Assembly: GCA_964463485.1 (NCBI GenBank)
Contig: CAYXDO010000041.1
Location: 1-64,000, forward strand
Direction: 5' to 3'
Source of the DNA: CAYXDO01 sp964463485
GTDB taxonomy: Bacteria > Myxococcota > Kuafuiibacteriia > Kuafuiibacteriales > Kuafuiibacteriaceae
DNA length: 64,000 bases
Shown piece by piece: positions 27,946-36,186 of the stretch. Position numbers and translations under genes: made by a program. Every line of letters starts with the position of its first letter. Position 1 is the stretch's first letter. The notes beneath the pieces are model-generated. The model had not been told where the DNA came from. It worked only from the letters and a program-made list of their open reading frames with translations, and ran no database searches.

Positions 27946-28638
27946 ATGCGGGGCGTGCAAGGCGTTCGGGTGTTGCTTCTCGCGCTCCTCATGGCGGCCT
28001 GTGTGGATCGGCCGCCCGTGTTGCTCGACCCGATCGGGGCGCGGGCGTCGGTGGTGGCGTCGCCTTGCGACCCGATGCAAGACGCGGAAACCGTTCTCTT
28101 GGCCGGGGATCCAGGCCAGGCTCTGAAGCTCCTCGCCCGGGCGCCCGAGGGCCCTCGGAAGGTCCGGCTGATGCTCGATGGACAGCTCGCCGACCGCGGG
28201 CTCTTGAAGGCCCGAGCGACGGCGGAAGTGCTTGCGCAATTTCCCGGTTGGTTGGTTCACGCCTCACGTCAAGCCGGCATGATCGAGCGAGCAGACCAGG
28301 TCGAGACCTGGACTCGCATCGGGACGACGATGTTTGCCTTGTCCCTCATGATGTTGTCGCTCGCGGGCCTCCGTGAGCTCCTGAAGCTTCGCAAGGAGTC
28401 TCTCGTGGTTCTCGTTGGAATCTTGCTCTCCCTGGGATTTTCGAGGCTCGGCGGACCGGCGACCCCGCTCGGCCTCCCCCTCGTGGTCGTGAGCTGGGGA
28501 GCTCTCGGCCATGCGGCCGTAGCAACAGCGTATCGCGTCGAGCCAGGGGGGCGCGGGCGAGCGCTCTTGATCGCGCTTTTGGCCACCGGAATGCTCGGAT
28601 CTTCGATCGCTGTGCTCGCCCAAGCTCTCAGCCCTTGA
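27946..28638 (+). CDS. Small lipoprotein with C-terminal membrane segments
   Basis: This 230-residue protein opens with a lipoprotein signal (VLLLALLMAAC, Cys19). The following 90 residues look like a single TPR-like helical hairpin (AETVLLAGDPGQALKLLAR). From about residue 120 the chain is hydrophobic, with about four segments (TRIGTTMFALSLMMLSLAG; VVLVGILLSLGF; LPLVVVSWGALGHAAVA; LLIALLATGMLG). An N-terminal lipid anchor plus multiple TM helices is unusual; alternatively the first segment is simply another TM helix. It lies directly upstream of nuoE on the same strand (72 bp) and may be co-expressed with it. Function unknown. Confidence 0.7.
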   Translation: MRGVQGVRVLLLALLMAACVDRPPVLLDPIGARASVVASPCDPMQDAETVLLAGDPGQALKLLARAPEGPRKVRLMLDGQLADRGLLKARATAEVLAQFPGWLVHASRQAGMIERADQVETWTRIGTTMFALSLMMLSLAGLRELLKLRKESLVVLVGILLSLGFSRLGGPATPLGLPLVVVSWGALGHAAVATAYRVEPGGRGRALLIALLATGMLGSSIAVLAQALSP

Positions 28639-28710
28639 GGCCCTCAAAGGGAACCCGATCGCGCCGCATCGTTGACCGCCGACCAAGGAACGCCTAGGAG
28701 TGTCGGGTCC

Positions 28711-29562
28711 ATGGGACCCGAGTTCAGCGCGGAGGCCCTGGCCCAGATCGAAAAGATCGCGGCCCGTTATCCTCGCCGCCAAGCCTCTCTGCTGCCCGTG
28801 CTCCACCTGGCTCAGGAGGAGTTCGGCCACCTGGCCCTGCCTGTGCAGGCCCTGATCGCCAAGACGCTCGGGGTGCCGGCCACGCTGGTCCACGAGGTCG
28901 CGACCTTCTACGAGATGTTCCACGAGCACTCCGAAGGCCAGTGCCATCTGGAGGTCTGCACGAACATCGCCTGTCATCTCTCCGGTGCCGACCGACTCGT
29001 AGAGCACCTCGAGCGGAAGCTCGGCATCAAGGTGGGCCATCAGACCACGGACGGTGTCTTTGGTTTGATCGAGGCCGAGTGCCTCGCGAGCTGCGGCTCG
29101 GGCCCGATGATGCGCGTGGGGATGGACTACTACGAGTACGTCACGCCCGAGGCAGCGGACGCGCTCATCGATCGGCTGCGCAAGATCGCCCTGACCCTCG
29201 ACGGCAAGGCCTATCGAGGGACCGAGCCCGAGCCTCACGTCGGTCCCGTTCCCGGGTTCGCTCCGACGCTCCCGGAAGGATCCGAAGCGCTCCCCGCGCC
29301 AGAGCCTCCGAGCGATCCCAAGCCTCTGATCGTCTTGGCGCCCAAGCCTTTGCCGCCGCCGGTGCCAGCGCCCATCGTTCCACCCGCGCCTGTCGCGCCG
29401 CCTTTGCCGCCGCCGCCCCCCCCAGCATCCACCACGCCCGTCGTGGTGAGTGTGCCCGCGGTCTTGCCGCCCAAGCTCCCGAGCAGGCCTGCGGACGGAG
29501 AGCCCAAGAAGCGCGGCACCGTCGATTTGCCCACCTTCAAGCCGCCGTCGTCGTCCGGCTGA
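28711..29562 (+). CDS. nuoE: NADH-quinone oxidoreductase subunit E with Pro-rich tail
   Basis: NuoE carries the [2Fe-2S] cluster N1a of the NADH-input module. The usual domain spans about 160 residues here, with cluster Cys in CTNIAC (plus the preceding CHLEVC) and AECLASCG. A C-terminal extension of about 110 residues is extremely Pro/Ala-rich (for instance around LPPPVPAPIVPPAPVAPPLP) and is absent from typical NuoE. I start at ATG 28711, with AGGAG ten bases upstream; an in-frame TTG at 28672 lacks a ribosome-binding site. The gene is followed after 15 bp by nuoF. Confidence 0.93.
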   Translation: MGPEFSAEALAQIEKIAARYPRRQASLLPVLHLAQEEFGHLALPVQALIAKTLGVPATLVHEVATFYEMFHEHSEGQCHLEVCTNIACHLSGADRLVEHLERKLGIKVGHQTTDGVFGLIEAECLASCGSGPMMRVGMDYYEYVTPEAADALIDRLRKIALTLDGKAYRGTEPEPHVGPVPGFAPTLPEGSEALPAPEPPSDPKPLIVLAPKPLPPPVPAPIVPPAPVAPPLPPPPPPASTTPVVVSVPAVLPPKLPSRPADGEPKKRGTVDLPTFKPPSSSG

Positions 29563-29566
29563 TTTC

Positions 29567-29573
29567 AAGGAGG
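29567..29573 (+). promoter_or_regulatory. Strong Shine-Dalgarno before the nuoF GTG start
   Basis: An AAGGAGG-type site lies four bases before GTG 29578, supporting this non-ATG start. Confidence 0.7.
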
Positions 29574-29577
29574 TCGC

Positions 29578-30906
29578 GTGACTTCGCCATTTCTCAAGGA
29601 GCGCGTTTTTTCGCGAACGTGGCAGGTGCAGAACGGCCATACGCTCGCCAGTTATCAACGTTACCAAGGCTATGAGGGACTAGCCAAAGCGAGCCTCATG
29701 ACACCCGACGCGCTGATCCAAGAGGTGATCACGTCGAACGTCCGCGGACGCGGAGGCGCCGGCTTCCCGGTCGGTCGCAAGTGGAGCTTCGTACCCAAGA
29801 AGACCGACAAGCCGAGGTACATCGCCGTCAACGCCGACGAGTCCGAGCCCGGCACCTTCAAGGATCGATATATCCTCGAACGCTCGCCCCACATGATGCT
29901 CGAAGGCGCGGCCATCGCGGCGCGCGCGGTCGAGTCTCACAACATCTACGTCTACATTCGTGGCGAATTCGGGCTCGCTTACAAACGCCTGCAAGGCGCG
30001 GTCGACGAGGCCTATCAGGCCGGGATCTTCGGCTCGAGCTCCATGGGAACCGGCTACACGCTCGATTGCGCGGTCCATCGCGGCGCCGGCGCATACATCT
30101 GCGGTGAAGAAACCGCGATGCTCGAGTCGCTCGAAGGCAAGAAGGGCCAGCCGCGTCTGAAACCTCCGTTTCCTGCGGTCGAAGGCCTCTTCGGCTGCCC
30201 GACGGTCATCAACAACGTCGAGTCGCTCGCCGCGGTCGGGCCGATCATCTTGAAGGGCGCGGACTGGTGGAAGAGCCTCTCCCTCACCAAAGCCGAAGGC
30301 GGCACCAAGCTCGTCGGAATCTCCGGGCACGTGAAGCGTCCCGGTGTGTACGAGCTCCCGAACGGGCTCACGCTTCGACAAGTGATCTACGATGTCGCCG
30401 GCGGAATGCGCGACGAGTCCAAGCCGCTCAAGGCCGTGATCCCCGGCGGGTCGTCGTGTCCGATCTTGCTGCCTACGGATCTCGACGTCGGCTACGACTT
30501 CGACGCCATGAAAAACGTAGGCAGCCTGATGGGCACCGGCTGCCCCACCATCGTCGAAGAGGGCACCTGCATCGTGCGGCTGCTCAAGCGCGTGCTCCGC
30601 TTCTACGCCCACGAGTCCTGCGGCCAATGCACCCCTTGTCGCGAAGGCGGTGATTGGCTCTTCAAGATCGTCAGCCGCATCGAAGCCGGCGAAGGCACGA
30701 GTCGCGACATCGCAATGCTCGAGCTCGTGGCCTCCAAGATCGAAGGCCACACCATCTGCGCTTTCGGTGAAGCGACCGCTTGGCCGACGCGAAGCTACGT
30801 CAATCGCTTCATGGCCGAGTTCGTCCGCCACGTGGATGAAAAACGATGCCCATTCGACCCCATTCCGCTTCGTACGGTCGGGATGGCCGGGGAGATTCGC
30901 GCGTGA
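29578..30906 (+). CDS. nuoF: NADH-quinone oxidoreductase subunit F
   Basis: NuoF (442 residues, usual length) binds NADH and FMN and carries the [4Fe-4S] cluster N3. Visible motifs are the FMN-site GRGGAGFPVGRKW near 51-63, NADESEPGTFKDR near 88-100 (the NADH/FMN region), and the cluster motif SCGQCTPCREGGDW near 345-358 followed by the fourth ligand in HTICAFGEA near 393-401. It starts at GTG 29578 after a strong Shine-Dalgarno. Its stop overlaps the GTG start of nuoJ by four bases, so the genes are coupled. The usual following gene nuoG is absent. Confidence 0.95.
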   Translation: MTSPFLKERVFSRTWQVQNGHTLASYQRYQGYEGLAKASLMTPDALIQEVITSNVRGRGGAGFPVGRKWSFVPKKTDKPRYIAVNADESEPGTFKDRYILERSPHMMLEGAAIAARAVESHNIYVYIRGEFGLAYKRLQGAVDEAYQAGIFGSSSMGTGYTLDCAVHRGAGAYICGEETAMLESLEGKKGQPRLKPPFPAVEGLFGCPTVINNVESLAAVGPIILKGADWWKSLSLTKAEGGTKLVGISGHVKRPGVYELPNGLTLRQVIYDVAGGMRDESKPLKAVIPGGSSCPILLPTDLDVGYDFDAMKNVGSLMGTGCPTIVEEGTCIVRLLKRVLRFYAHESCGQCTPCREGGDWLFKIVSRIEAGEGTSRDIAMLELVASKIEGHTICAFGEATAWPTRSYVNRFMAEFVRHVDEKRCPFDPIPLRTVGMAGEIRA

Positions 30907-31421
30907 CCATCGATAGGTTCCTGTTTGCGATCTTCGCGCTCGGGTCCGTCGCCGGCGGCGTCGGCGTAGTGCTGCTGAGGGATCCCGTCAAAGGCGCCAT
31001 GAGCTTGGTGGCGAGCTTCTTCAGCTTGGCCTGCCTCTACTTGCTCCAACGTGCCGAGCTGATCGCTGTGCTCGAAGTGCTCGTCTACGCCGGCGCGGTG
31101 ATGGTGCTCTTCGTGTTCGTCATCATGCTCGTCGAGAATCACGCCGATCCGATCTTGAAAGAGGGCATGCTTCCGAGAGTCGGTGCCGTCGTGAAGCCGA
31201 TCGCGGTCTTGCTCGTGGGCCTCAACATGATCGTCGCGATCATCCGAACGAGGCTCCCGGCCGCCAAGGTCCTGCCCGCCGACTTCGGGACCGCGAAGAT
31301 GATCGGTCGCACCTTCTTCGATCGCTATCTGTTCCACTTCGAGCTCGCGAGCGTCCTCCTGCTCGTCGCGATCGTCGGAGCCGTGATCATCTCGCGTAAA
31401 GAGAAGAGCGAGGAGGCCTGA
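30903..31421 (+). CDS. nuoJ: NADH-quinone oxidoreductase subunit J
   Basis: This 172-residue membrane subunit of complex I starts at the GTG overlapping the nuoF stop (upstream codons in the frame lie inside nuoF). Five hydrophobic segments are visible, including FLFAIFALGSVAGGVGVV, the conserved LVYAGAVMVLFVFVIML near 60-78 typical of NuoJ, and ASVLLLVAIVGAVII at the C-terminus. NuoJ lines the proton-translocating membrane arm. It is 1 bp from nuoK, as in most operons. Confidence 0.93.
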   Translation: MTIDRFLFAIFALGSVAGGVGVVLLRDPVKGAMSLVASFFSLACLYLLQRAELIAVLEVLVYAGAVMVLFVFVIMLVENHADPILKEGMLPRVGAVVKPIAVLLVGLNMIVAIIRTRLPAAKVLPADFGTAKMIGRTFFDRYLFHFELASVLLLVAIVGAVIISRKEKSEEA

Positions 31422-31422
31422 C

Positions 31423-31725
31423 GTGGTTCCACAGGAGTTCTATCTCGTGTTGTCCGTCCTCCTCTTCGGGATCGGTACGGTCGGCGTGCTGGTTCGCCGC
31501 AACGCCATCGTGGTGTTCATGTGCATCGAGCTCATGCTCAACGCCGGCAACCTCGCCCTGATCACGTTTGCTCGGCAGTTCGCAGACCCAGCAGGGCACA
31601 TCTTCGTCTTCCTCGTGATGGCAGTCGCCGCCGCCGAAGTCTCGGTGGGGCTCGCCATCATCATCGCCGTGTTCCGCGCCAAAGGGACGATCAACGTCGA
31701 CGAGCTCAACGAAATGCGCGGATGA
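31423..31725 (+). CDS. nuoK: NADH-quinone oxidoreductase subunit K
   Basis: This 100-residue protein starts at GTG 31423 and has three TM helices, as expected for NuoK, the MrpC-related subunit of complex I. The conserved membrane acidic residues are visible: Glu in CIELMLNAGNLALI (near 33) and Glu in AVAAAEVSVGLAIII (near 70). Both are linked to proton pumping in the family. It is the last complex I gene here: nuoL, nuoM and nuoN are not downstream, and prfC follows after 6 bp. Confidence 0.95.
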   Translation: MVPQEFYLVLSVLLFGIGTVGVLVRRNAIVVFMCIELMLNAGNLALITFARQFADPAGHIFVFLVMAVAAAEVSVGLAIIIAVFRAKGTINVDELNEMRG

Positions 31726-31731
31726 ATCATC

Positions 31732-33351
31732 GTGGAGAATCAAGACGCCGCTGAGCTGGCCGTGATCCGGCGGGAACGCCGTCGGCGCCGCACCTTCGCC
31801 ATCATCTCTCACCCCGACGCTGGCAAGACGACCCTCACCGAGAAGCTCCTGCTCTTCGGTGGAGCGATCCACCTGGCTGGCTCCGTGAAGGCGCGTCGCG
31901 CGAGAAAACACGCCACCAGCGACTGGATGAAGGTCGAGCAGGAGCGCGGGATCTCGGTCACCTCGAGTGTGTTGCAGTTCGAGTTTCAAGGCTTTGCGAT
32001 CAACCTGCTCGACACGCCGGGCCACCAAGATTTTTCCGAGGACACTTACCGAACGCTGACCGCGGCCGATTCTGCGGTCATGCTGATCGACGCGGCCAAA
32101 GGCGTCGAAACTCAGACGAAGAAGCTCTTTCGTGTCTGCGCTGATCGCGGCATTCCGATCTTCACGTTCGTGAACAAGCTCGACCGAGTTGGTCGGGAGC
32201 CTCTCGAACTCATGGACGAGATCGAGAAGGTGCTCGGCATTCACGCGGTGCCGATGACTTGGCCAGTCGGCAGCGGAAGCGGCTTTCGAGGGATTTATTC
32301 GCGAGAGAAAAAGAAGCTGATCGTCTTCGAGCGCGAGGGTCACGGTGAGAAGGTCATCGAGTCCAGGCAGCTCGACCTCGAGGAGGCGCTGACATCGGGG
32401 GTGTTGTCCGAGAGCGAGCTCGATCATTTGCTGGGCGAGACGGCGCTCCTGGACGAAGCGCAAGCTGATTTCGACCGCGACGCCGTGCTGAGGGGCAAGT
32501 TGACGCCGATGTTCTTCGGCTCGGCGATGTTGAATTTCGGAGTGCAGCATTTCCTCGAGCGATTCATCGAGATGGCGCCGGCGCCGACCTCACGGCACGC
32601 GACCGTCGGGGAGATCGACCCGGAGTCCAAGAATTTCTCGGGTTTCGTGTTCAAGATTCAGGCGAACATGGACCCGAAGCACCGCGATCGGATCGCGTTC
32701 CTGCGGATCTGTTCGGGTCAATTCGAGAAGGATTTGGAGGTTCGCCACGTCAGGCTCGGAAAGACGATTCGGCTCGCGAACCCGCAGCAATTCATGGCCC
32801 GCGAGCGCATCGGGGTGGAGTCCGCCTACCCAGGAGATATCGTCGGGTTGTTCGACCCAGGACATTTTCGCATCGCCGACACGGTGACTGCCGAGGGTGA
32901 CTTCGAATTCCAGGGGATTCCTCGGTTTCCGCCAGAGCATTTTTCGCTCGTGCGGCTCGACGACGTGAGCAAGCGAAAGCAGCTCAAGAAGGGTCTCGAG
33001 CAACTCAGCCAAGAGGGTGCGATTCAGCTCTTCCGGCAGCGAGGGATGTTGGACAAGGATCCCATCGTCGGCGCGGTCGGGCAGCTCCAGTTCGAGGTGC
33101 TCGAGGCGCGGCTCGAGATGGAATATTCGGTGAACGTCACACTCATTCGCATGCCGTACGACCGAGTCCGGTGGGTTCGGGGCGAGGAAGCCGAGATGCA
33201 GAAGCTCGAGCGAGGTGACCTCGCGATCCTCGCCGAGGACCGAGACGGCCTGCCGGTGGTGCTGATTCGCGACGAGTGGAGTGAGTCTCACCTGGTGAGT
33301 CGGCACGAAAAAACGGTGAAATTTTCGGCCACCGAGCCGAAGAAGGGCTGA
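31732..33351 (+). CDS. prfC: Peptide chain release factor 3
   Basis: RF3 is a GTPase that removes RF1/RF2 from the ribosome after peptide release. This 539-residue protein (usual length) has G1 SHPDAGKTTLTEK (26-38), the switch I block with ERGISVTSSVLQF, G3 DTPGHQDFSEDTYR, G4 NKLDR, and the RF3-specific middle segment MFFGSAMLNFGVQHFL. The GTG start at 31732 lies 6 bp after nuoK, so it is probably read from the nuo transcript, an unexpected partner. The tail is short and Lys-rich. A partial copy of a noncoding repeat starts two bases after its stop. Confidence 0.95.
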   Translation: MENQDAAELAVIRRERRRRRTFAIISHPDAGKTTLTEKLLLFGGAIHLAGSVKARRARKHATSDWMKVEQERGISVTSSVLQFEFQGFAINLLDTPGHQDFSEDTYRTLTAADSAVMLIDAAKGVETQTKKLFRVCADRGIPIFTFVNKLDRVGREPLELMDEIEKVLGIHAVPMTWPVGSGSGFRGIYSREKKKLIVFEREGHGEKVIESRQLDLEEALTSGVLSESELDHLLGETALLDEAQADFDRDAVLRGKLTPMFFGSAMLNFGVQHFLERFIEMAPAPTSRHATVGEIDPESKNFSGFVFKIQANMDPKHRDRIAFLRICSGQFEKDLEVRHVRLGKTIRLANPQQFMARERIGVESAYPGDIVGLFDPGHFRIADTVTAEGDFEFQGIPRFPPEHFSLVRLDDVSKRKQLKKGLEQLSQEGAIQLFRQRGMLDKDPIVGAVGQLQFEVLEARLEMEYSVNVTLIRMPYDRVRWVRGEEAEMQKLERGDLAILAEDRDGLPVVLIRDEWSESHLVSRHEKTVKFSATEPKKG

Positions 33352-33352
33352 G

Positions 33353-33639
33353 TTGGCTGCGCGTAAGCTTCGGACAGGCCTAGCCGTACCCCTGGGAGCG
33401 CAGCCATCTTGGCTGCGCGTAAGCTTCGCGGACGGGCAACACCTAGCCAGCCACACCCCTGGGAGCCCAGCCATCATCTCACGGACCCCTGGGAGCGCAG
33501 CCATCTTGGCTGCGCGTAAGCTTCGCGGACAGGCCTAGCCACACCCCTGGGAGCGCAGCCATCTTGGCTGCGCGTAAGCTTCGCGGACAGGCCTAGCGGC
33601 AGAATCGCGAGCGAAGCGGACCTGGGAGCGAAGCGAAGG
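33353..33639. repeat. Array of ~56-bp repeats with hairpin core
   Basis: Directly after prfC, a unit running from CCTGGGAGCGCAGCCATC to the GGCTGCGCGTAAGC and GGACAGGCCTAGCC segments recurs. There is a 5'-truncated copy at 33353-33385, full copies beginning near 33388, 33485 and 33541, a shortened copy near 33450-33484, and a remnant at 33621-33639. The first full copy has an altered 3' end. Each full copy has a perfect 9-bp inverted repeat with 3-base loop (33398-33418 in the first). Copies 3 and 4 are nearly identical over their length. No coding potential is apparent. Confidence 0.9.
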
Positions 33640-33879
33640 ACTCGTCAATTCTTACGAACGGCCGTAAGTCTTACCCAGAATAAAAGTCCGCGAGCGCCCC
33701 TCGGCAGGCAACGAAGTCATGAGGCCGGAATCTGCAGACTCGTTTGGCGCAGGGACGACTTAGTCTCACTCGCGAATGATGCCCGCCGCGCTTGCTCGCC
33801 AAGAAGCCCAAGAATCCTCGAGTCCGAGGTTGAGGCTGAAATCCCTTGCCGTCGCGGATCCTCCGTGCCACGGTCGGCC
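33640..33879. other. Intergenic region upstream of methyltransferase
   Basis: Between the repeat array and the methyltransferase start I see no convincing gene. One dyad, CTTACG-6 nt-CGTAAG (33651-33668), is followed by another CTTAC and an AT-richer stretch (AGAATAAAAG, 33677-33686). This could hold an operator or promoter for the downstream gene, but I cannot assign -35 and -10 boxes. Confidence 0.5.
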
Positions 33880-34875
33880 ATGTCGAGCTCGGTGGGTCTG
33901 TCGCGCATCAGTCAAATCACCGGCGGCGCGACCGGGCAAGGAGTCGAGCGCCGGTCCTCCGACGCGCCGCCCAAGCCGAGCGGGAACGTCGAGGCGGAAG
34001 CGCCGCCGCCCGAAAAGCAAATCATCGAATCTCTCAAGCGTGCCGCGACGGGAGCTCCCGCGAGCGCGATGCTGTCCGCGCACTCGCACACCGCTCTTCG
34101 CGCGAAGACTACGGAGCAGGTCGCCAAGATCCCGATCTGGTCGTACTCGGCAGAGACTGGGTTGGTTCCAGCAAAAAACCACTCGGGGCCCCTTCCTGGC
34201 TGCGTGATCGCAAAGGCTGAAGCGGGGGTTGCATTTCCCGCCACGATCGACGTCGAGGGAGCTTCTTACAAACATCTTCGGAATGGGTTCTACATCGGAG
34301 CTCACGCGACGGACCGCGACATCGCGGGGCTGTTCGACGTCTTGGCACCTACCTACGAGAAGAGTGAAATCAACGTTCTTTACAACCTCAAGGTCTATCG
34401 CGAGCTCTCTGAAATGGCGCAAGGGTCTCGAACGGGCCCTGCCAACAGGGTTCTCGACTTCGGCTGCGGCACCGGGCTGAGTGCGCCCGTACTGAGCCAG
34501 CGGTTCCCCGGCGCCGAAGTCCTCGGATTCGATCTGTCTCCAAAAATGCGGGTCGAAGCCAAGCGAAACGGAATGACCCCAGTCGACGAGAAGCAGGGCC
34601 GCCTCGAGCTCGCCGCCGGAAGCGTCTCGTCAGTCGTCGGCGCGTTCGTGCTGCACCTGGTGCGCGATCCGGCGTGGATCCAAGAAGTCGCGCGAGTTCT
34701 GGAGCCAGGCGGAACCGCGACGTTCAACATCTACAAGGCAGACCCGAATTGGCGCGAGAGCTTCGGTACTTGGTTCAAGGAGGCGGGGCTCGAGGTCGTC
34801 GAGGCCAAGGAGCACACCTTCTCCGGAGGCGGGCTCGAGACCAAGATGCCGGTCGTGGTGCTGAAGAAGAAATGA
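33880..34875 (+). CDS. Class I SAM-dependent methyltransferase with long N-terminal extension
   Basis: This protein has 331 residues from ATG 33880 (GTG 33865 is an alternative). The catalytic domain fills the C-terminal half: motif I VLDFGCGTG at 191-199, GAEVLGFDLSPKM (motif II) about 15 residues later, VVGAFVLHLVRDP (motif IV region), and LEPGGTATFNIYK (motif VI region). The first 130 residues are unrelated, Ser/Thr/Pro-rich at the start, and have no signal peptide. They may target or recognise the substrate. The methyl acceptor is unknown. It is a solitary gene between noncoding regions. Confidence 0.85.
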   Translation: MSSSVGLSRISQITGGATGQGVERRSSDAPPKPSGNVEAEAPPPEKQIIESLKRAATGAPASAMLSAHSHTALRAKTTEQVAKIPIWSYSAETGLVPAKNHSGPLPGCVIAKAEAGVAFPATIDVEGASYKHLRNGFYIGAHATDRDIAGLFDVLAPTYEKSEINVLYNLKVYRELSEMAQGSRTGPANRVLDFGCGTGLSAPVLSQRFPGAEVLGFDLSPKMRVEAKRNGMTPVDEKQGRLELAAGSVSSVVGAFVLHLVRDPAWIQEVARVLEPGGTATFNIYKADPNWRESFGTWFKEAGLEVVEAKEHTFSGGGLETKMPVVVLKKK

Positions 34876-35177
34876 AATAGCCGGAGTGGATACTCAGGTC
34901 GTGGCGGCAAGAGCGATCAGGGCAGGCCGCACACGGGCGTGGGCTCGATCCGAGTCCCAAGCTCGAGCTGGCCGCGCTCGTCGCTGCCCCAGCAACTCAC
35001 CCTCCGGCGCGGCGTAGCACGCAGGCATGCCGGAAGCCCGCGCGCAGAGCGATCGGGTGCGGGCACCGTCCGAAAAGGGCTCCGAAAAGCGGGGCGATCC
35101 CTCTTTTCGGAGAGTGCCCCCTGAGCCAGGCTTTTGCCGGTGATCGACCAATCCGACCGCAGAGCACGAGCACGACC
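34876..35177. other. Noncoding stretch of about 300 bp
   Basis: No frame here looks coding. Near its 3' end is a strong stem-loop (35061-35119), described separately, followed by about 60 bp leading to the exonuclease start. Confidence 0.55.
35061..35119 (+). ncRNA. Strong two-part stem-loop, possible regulatory element
   Basis: An inner 10-bp perfect stem CTCCGAAAAG (35080-35089) pairs with CTTTTCGGAG (35103-35112). An outer GGGCAC (35061-35066) pairs with GTGCCC (35114-35119). A second CCGAAAAGGG at 35070-35079 offers an alternative pairing with the right arm. It sits 58 bp before the exonuclease ATG and has no T-run after it. It could be an attenuator, a 5' UTR regulator or a small RNA. 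The type is a guess. Confidence 0.4.
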
Positions 35178-36065
35178 ATGATCGAAAAACTACACCTCAT
35201 CGACGGCACCTTCGAGCTGTTCCGATTCTACTACTCAAAACGCCCCGAGCACGCGGCGAAGAACGGCCAACCGGTCAAAGCCACGATGGGCATGATCGAA
35301 GGGCTGATCTCGCTGCTCGAAAGCAAGGAAGAAGCTGTCACTCACCTCGCCGTCGCCTTCGACAACCCGATTCGCTCCTTTCGAAACGACCTCTTCGACG
35401 GTTACAAAACCGAGCAAGGAGTGGCTCCGGACCTGCTCGCGCAGTTCGACCTCGCCGAAGACGGCGTCCGGGCGCTCGGAATCACGGTTTGGTCGATGAA
35501 GGACTTCGAAGCAGACGACGGGCTGGCCACGGGCGCTGCGCGGTTTCGCGACTACGTGAGTCAGGTACGTATTCTCTCGCCCGATAAAGACCTCTGCCAG
35601 TGCGTGACCGAAGAGACGGTCGTTTTGGTCGACCGAATCCGAAAAAAGGTGATCGACGAGCCGGCGGTCTTCGAGAAATTCGGAATCGGGCCCAAGGCGA
35701 TTCCTGAGTTTCTCGGACTCGTCGGTGACGAGGCAGACGGCATTCCAGGGCTGAGTGGGTTTGGTCAGAAGACGGCTGCCGTGCTGCTGTCGACGTTTGG
35801 GAGCGTCGCGTCGATTCCCGACGACTCGAGGCTCTGGCCGAAGTCCGTTCGAGGCGCCCCGCGCCTCGCCGCGACCCTCGCGGCCTCGAGGAACGAGGTC
35901 TCGCTTTATACGAAGCTCGCGACCCTGGTCACGGACGCGCCAGTGACGCAGGAGCTGGAGGTGCTGAGATATCGCGGAGCTCCACCAGAGTTGCTGAGCG
36001 AGTTTTCCGAGCGTATCGGGTCGAAGCGGATCGCGGAGAGAGTAGGGAGTCTGCGGCCGAGGTAG
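35178..36065 (+). CDS. Stand-alone 5'-3' exonuclease / flap endonuclease (PolI N-domain family)
   Basis: This 295-residue protein matches the 5' nuclease domain of DNA polymerase I, without polymerase domains. Metal-binding acidic clusters are visible: LIDGTFELFR at the N-terminus, KDFEADDGLA near 111-120, SPDKDLCQ near 135-142, and LVGDEADGIPG near 181-191, followed by the helix-hairpin-helix GFGQKTAAVLLSTFG. It would remove RNA primers or 5' flaps. The first block reads DGTFELFR rather than the DGSxLxYR usual in this family, a modest change. It is solitary, with a possible structured leader upstream. Confidence 0.93.
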   Translation: MIEKLHLIDGTFELFRFYYSKRPEHAAKNGQPVKATMGMIEGLISLLESKEEAVTHLAVAFDNPIRSFRNDLFDGYKTEQGVAPDLLAQFDLAEDGVRALGITVWSMKDFEADDGLATGAARFRDYVSQVRILSPDKDLCQCVTEETVVLVDRIRKKVIDEPAVFEKFGIGPKAIPEFLGLVGDEADGIPGLSGFGQKTAAVLLSTFGSVASIPDDSRLWPKSVRGAPRLAATLAASRNEVSLYTKLATLVTDAPVTQELEVLRYRGAPPELLSEFSERIGSKRIAERVGSLRPR

Positions 36066-36186
36066 GCGCCAGACGAGTGCGGTACGCGAGACGGGCGCTC
36101 GTCCTTTTCGTCCGACGCGCGGCTCGTGTTCGACGAGGCTGCGCCTAGCTTGCGGTCTCCGTCGTCCTTGTCTACCGTGTCCTCCC

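Noticed and set aside
28672..28710. Longer NuoE from TTG 28672
   Set aside because: No Shine-Dalgarno before the TTG; ATG 28711 has AGGAG at good spacing.
28264..29667. 467-codon minus-strand frame over nuoE and its neighbour
   Set aside because: Gly/Arg/His-rich antisense of genes with clear motifs.
33353..33639. CRISPR array
   Set aside because: Units are adjacent or separated by short irregular remnants, with no unique spacers of constant length and no cas gene nearby.
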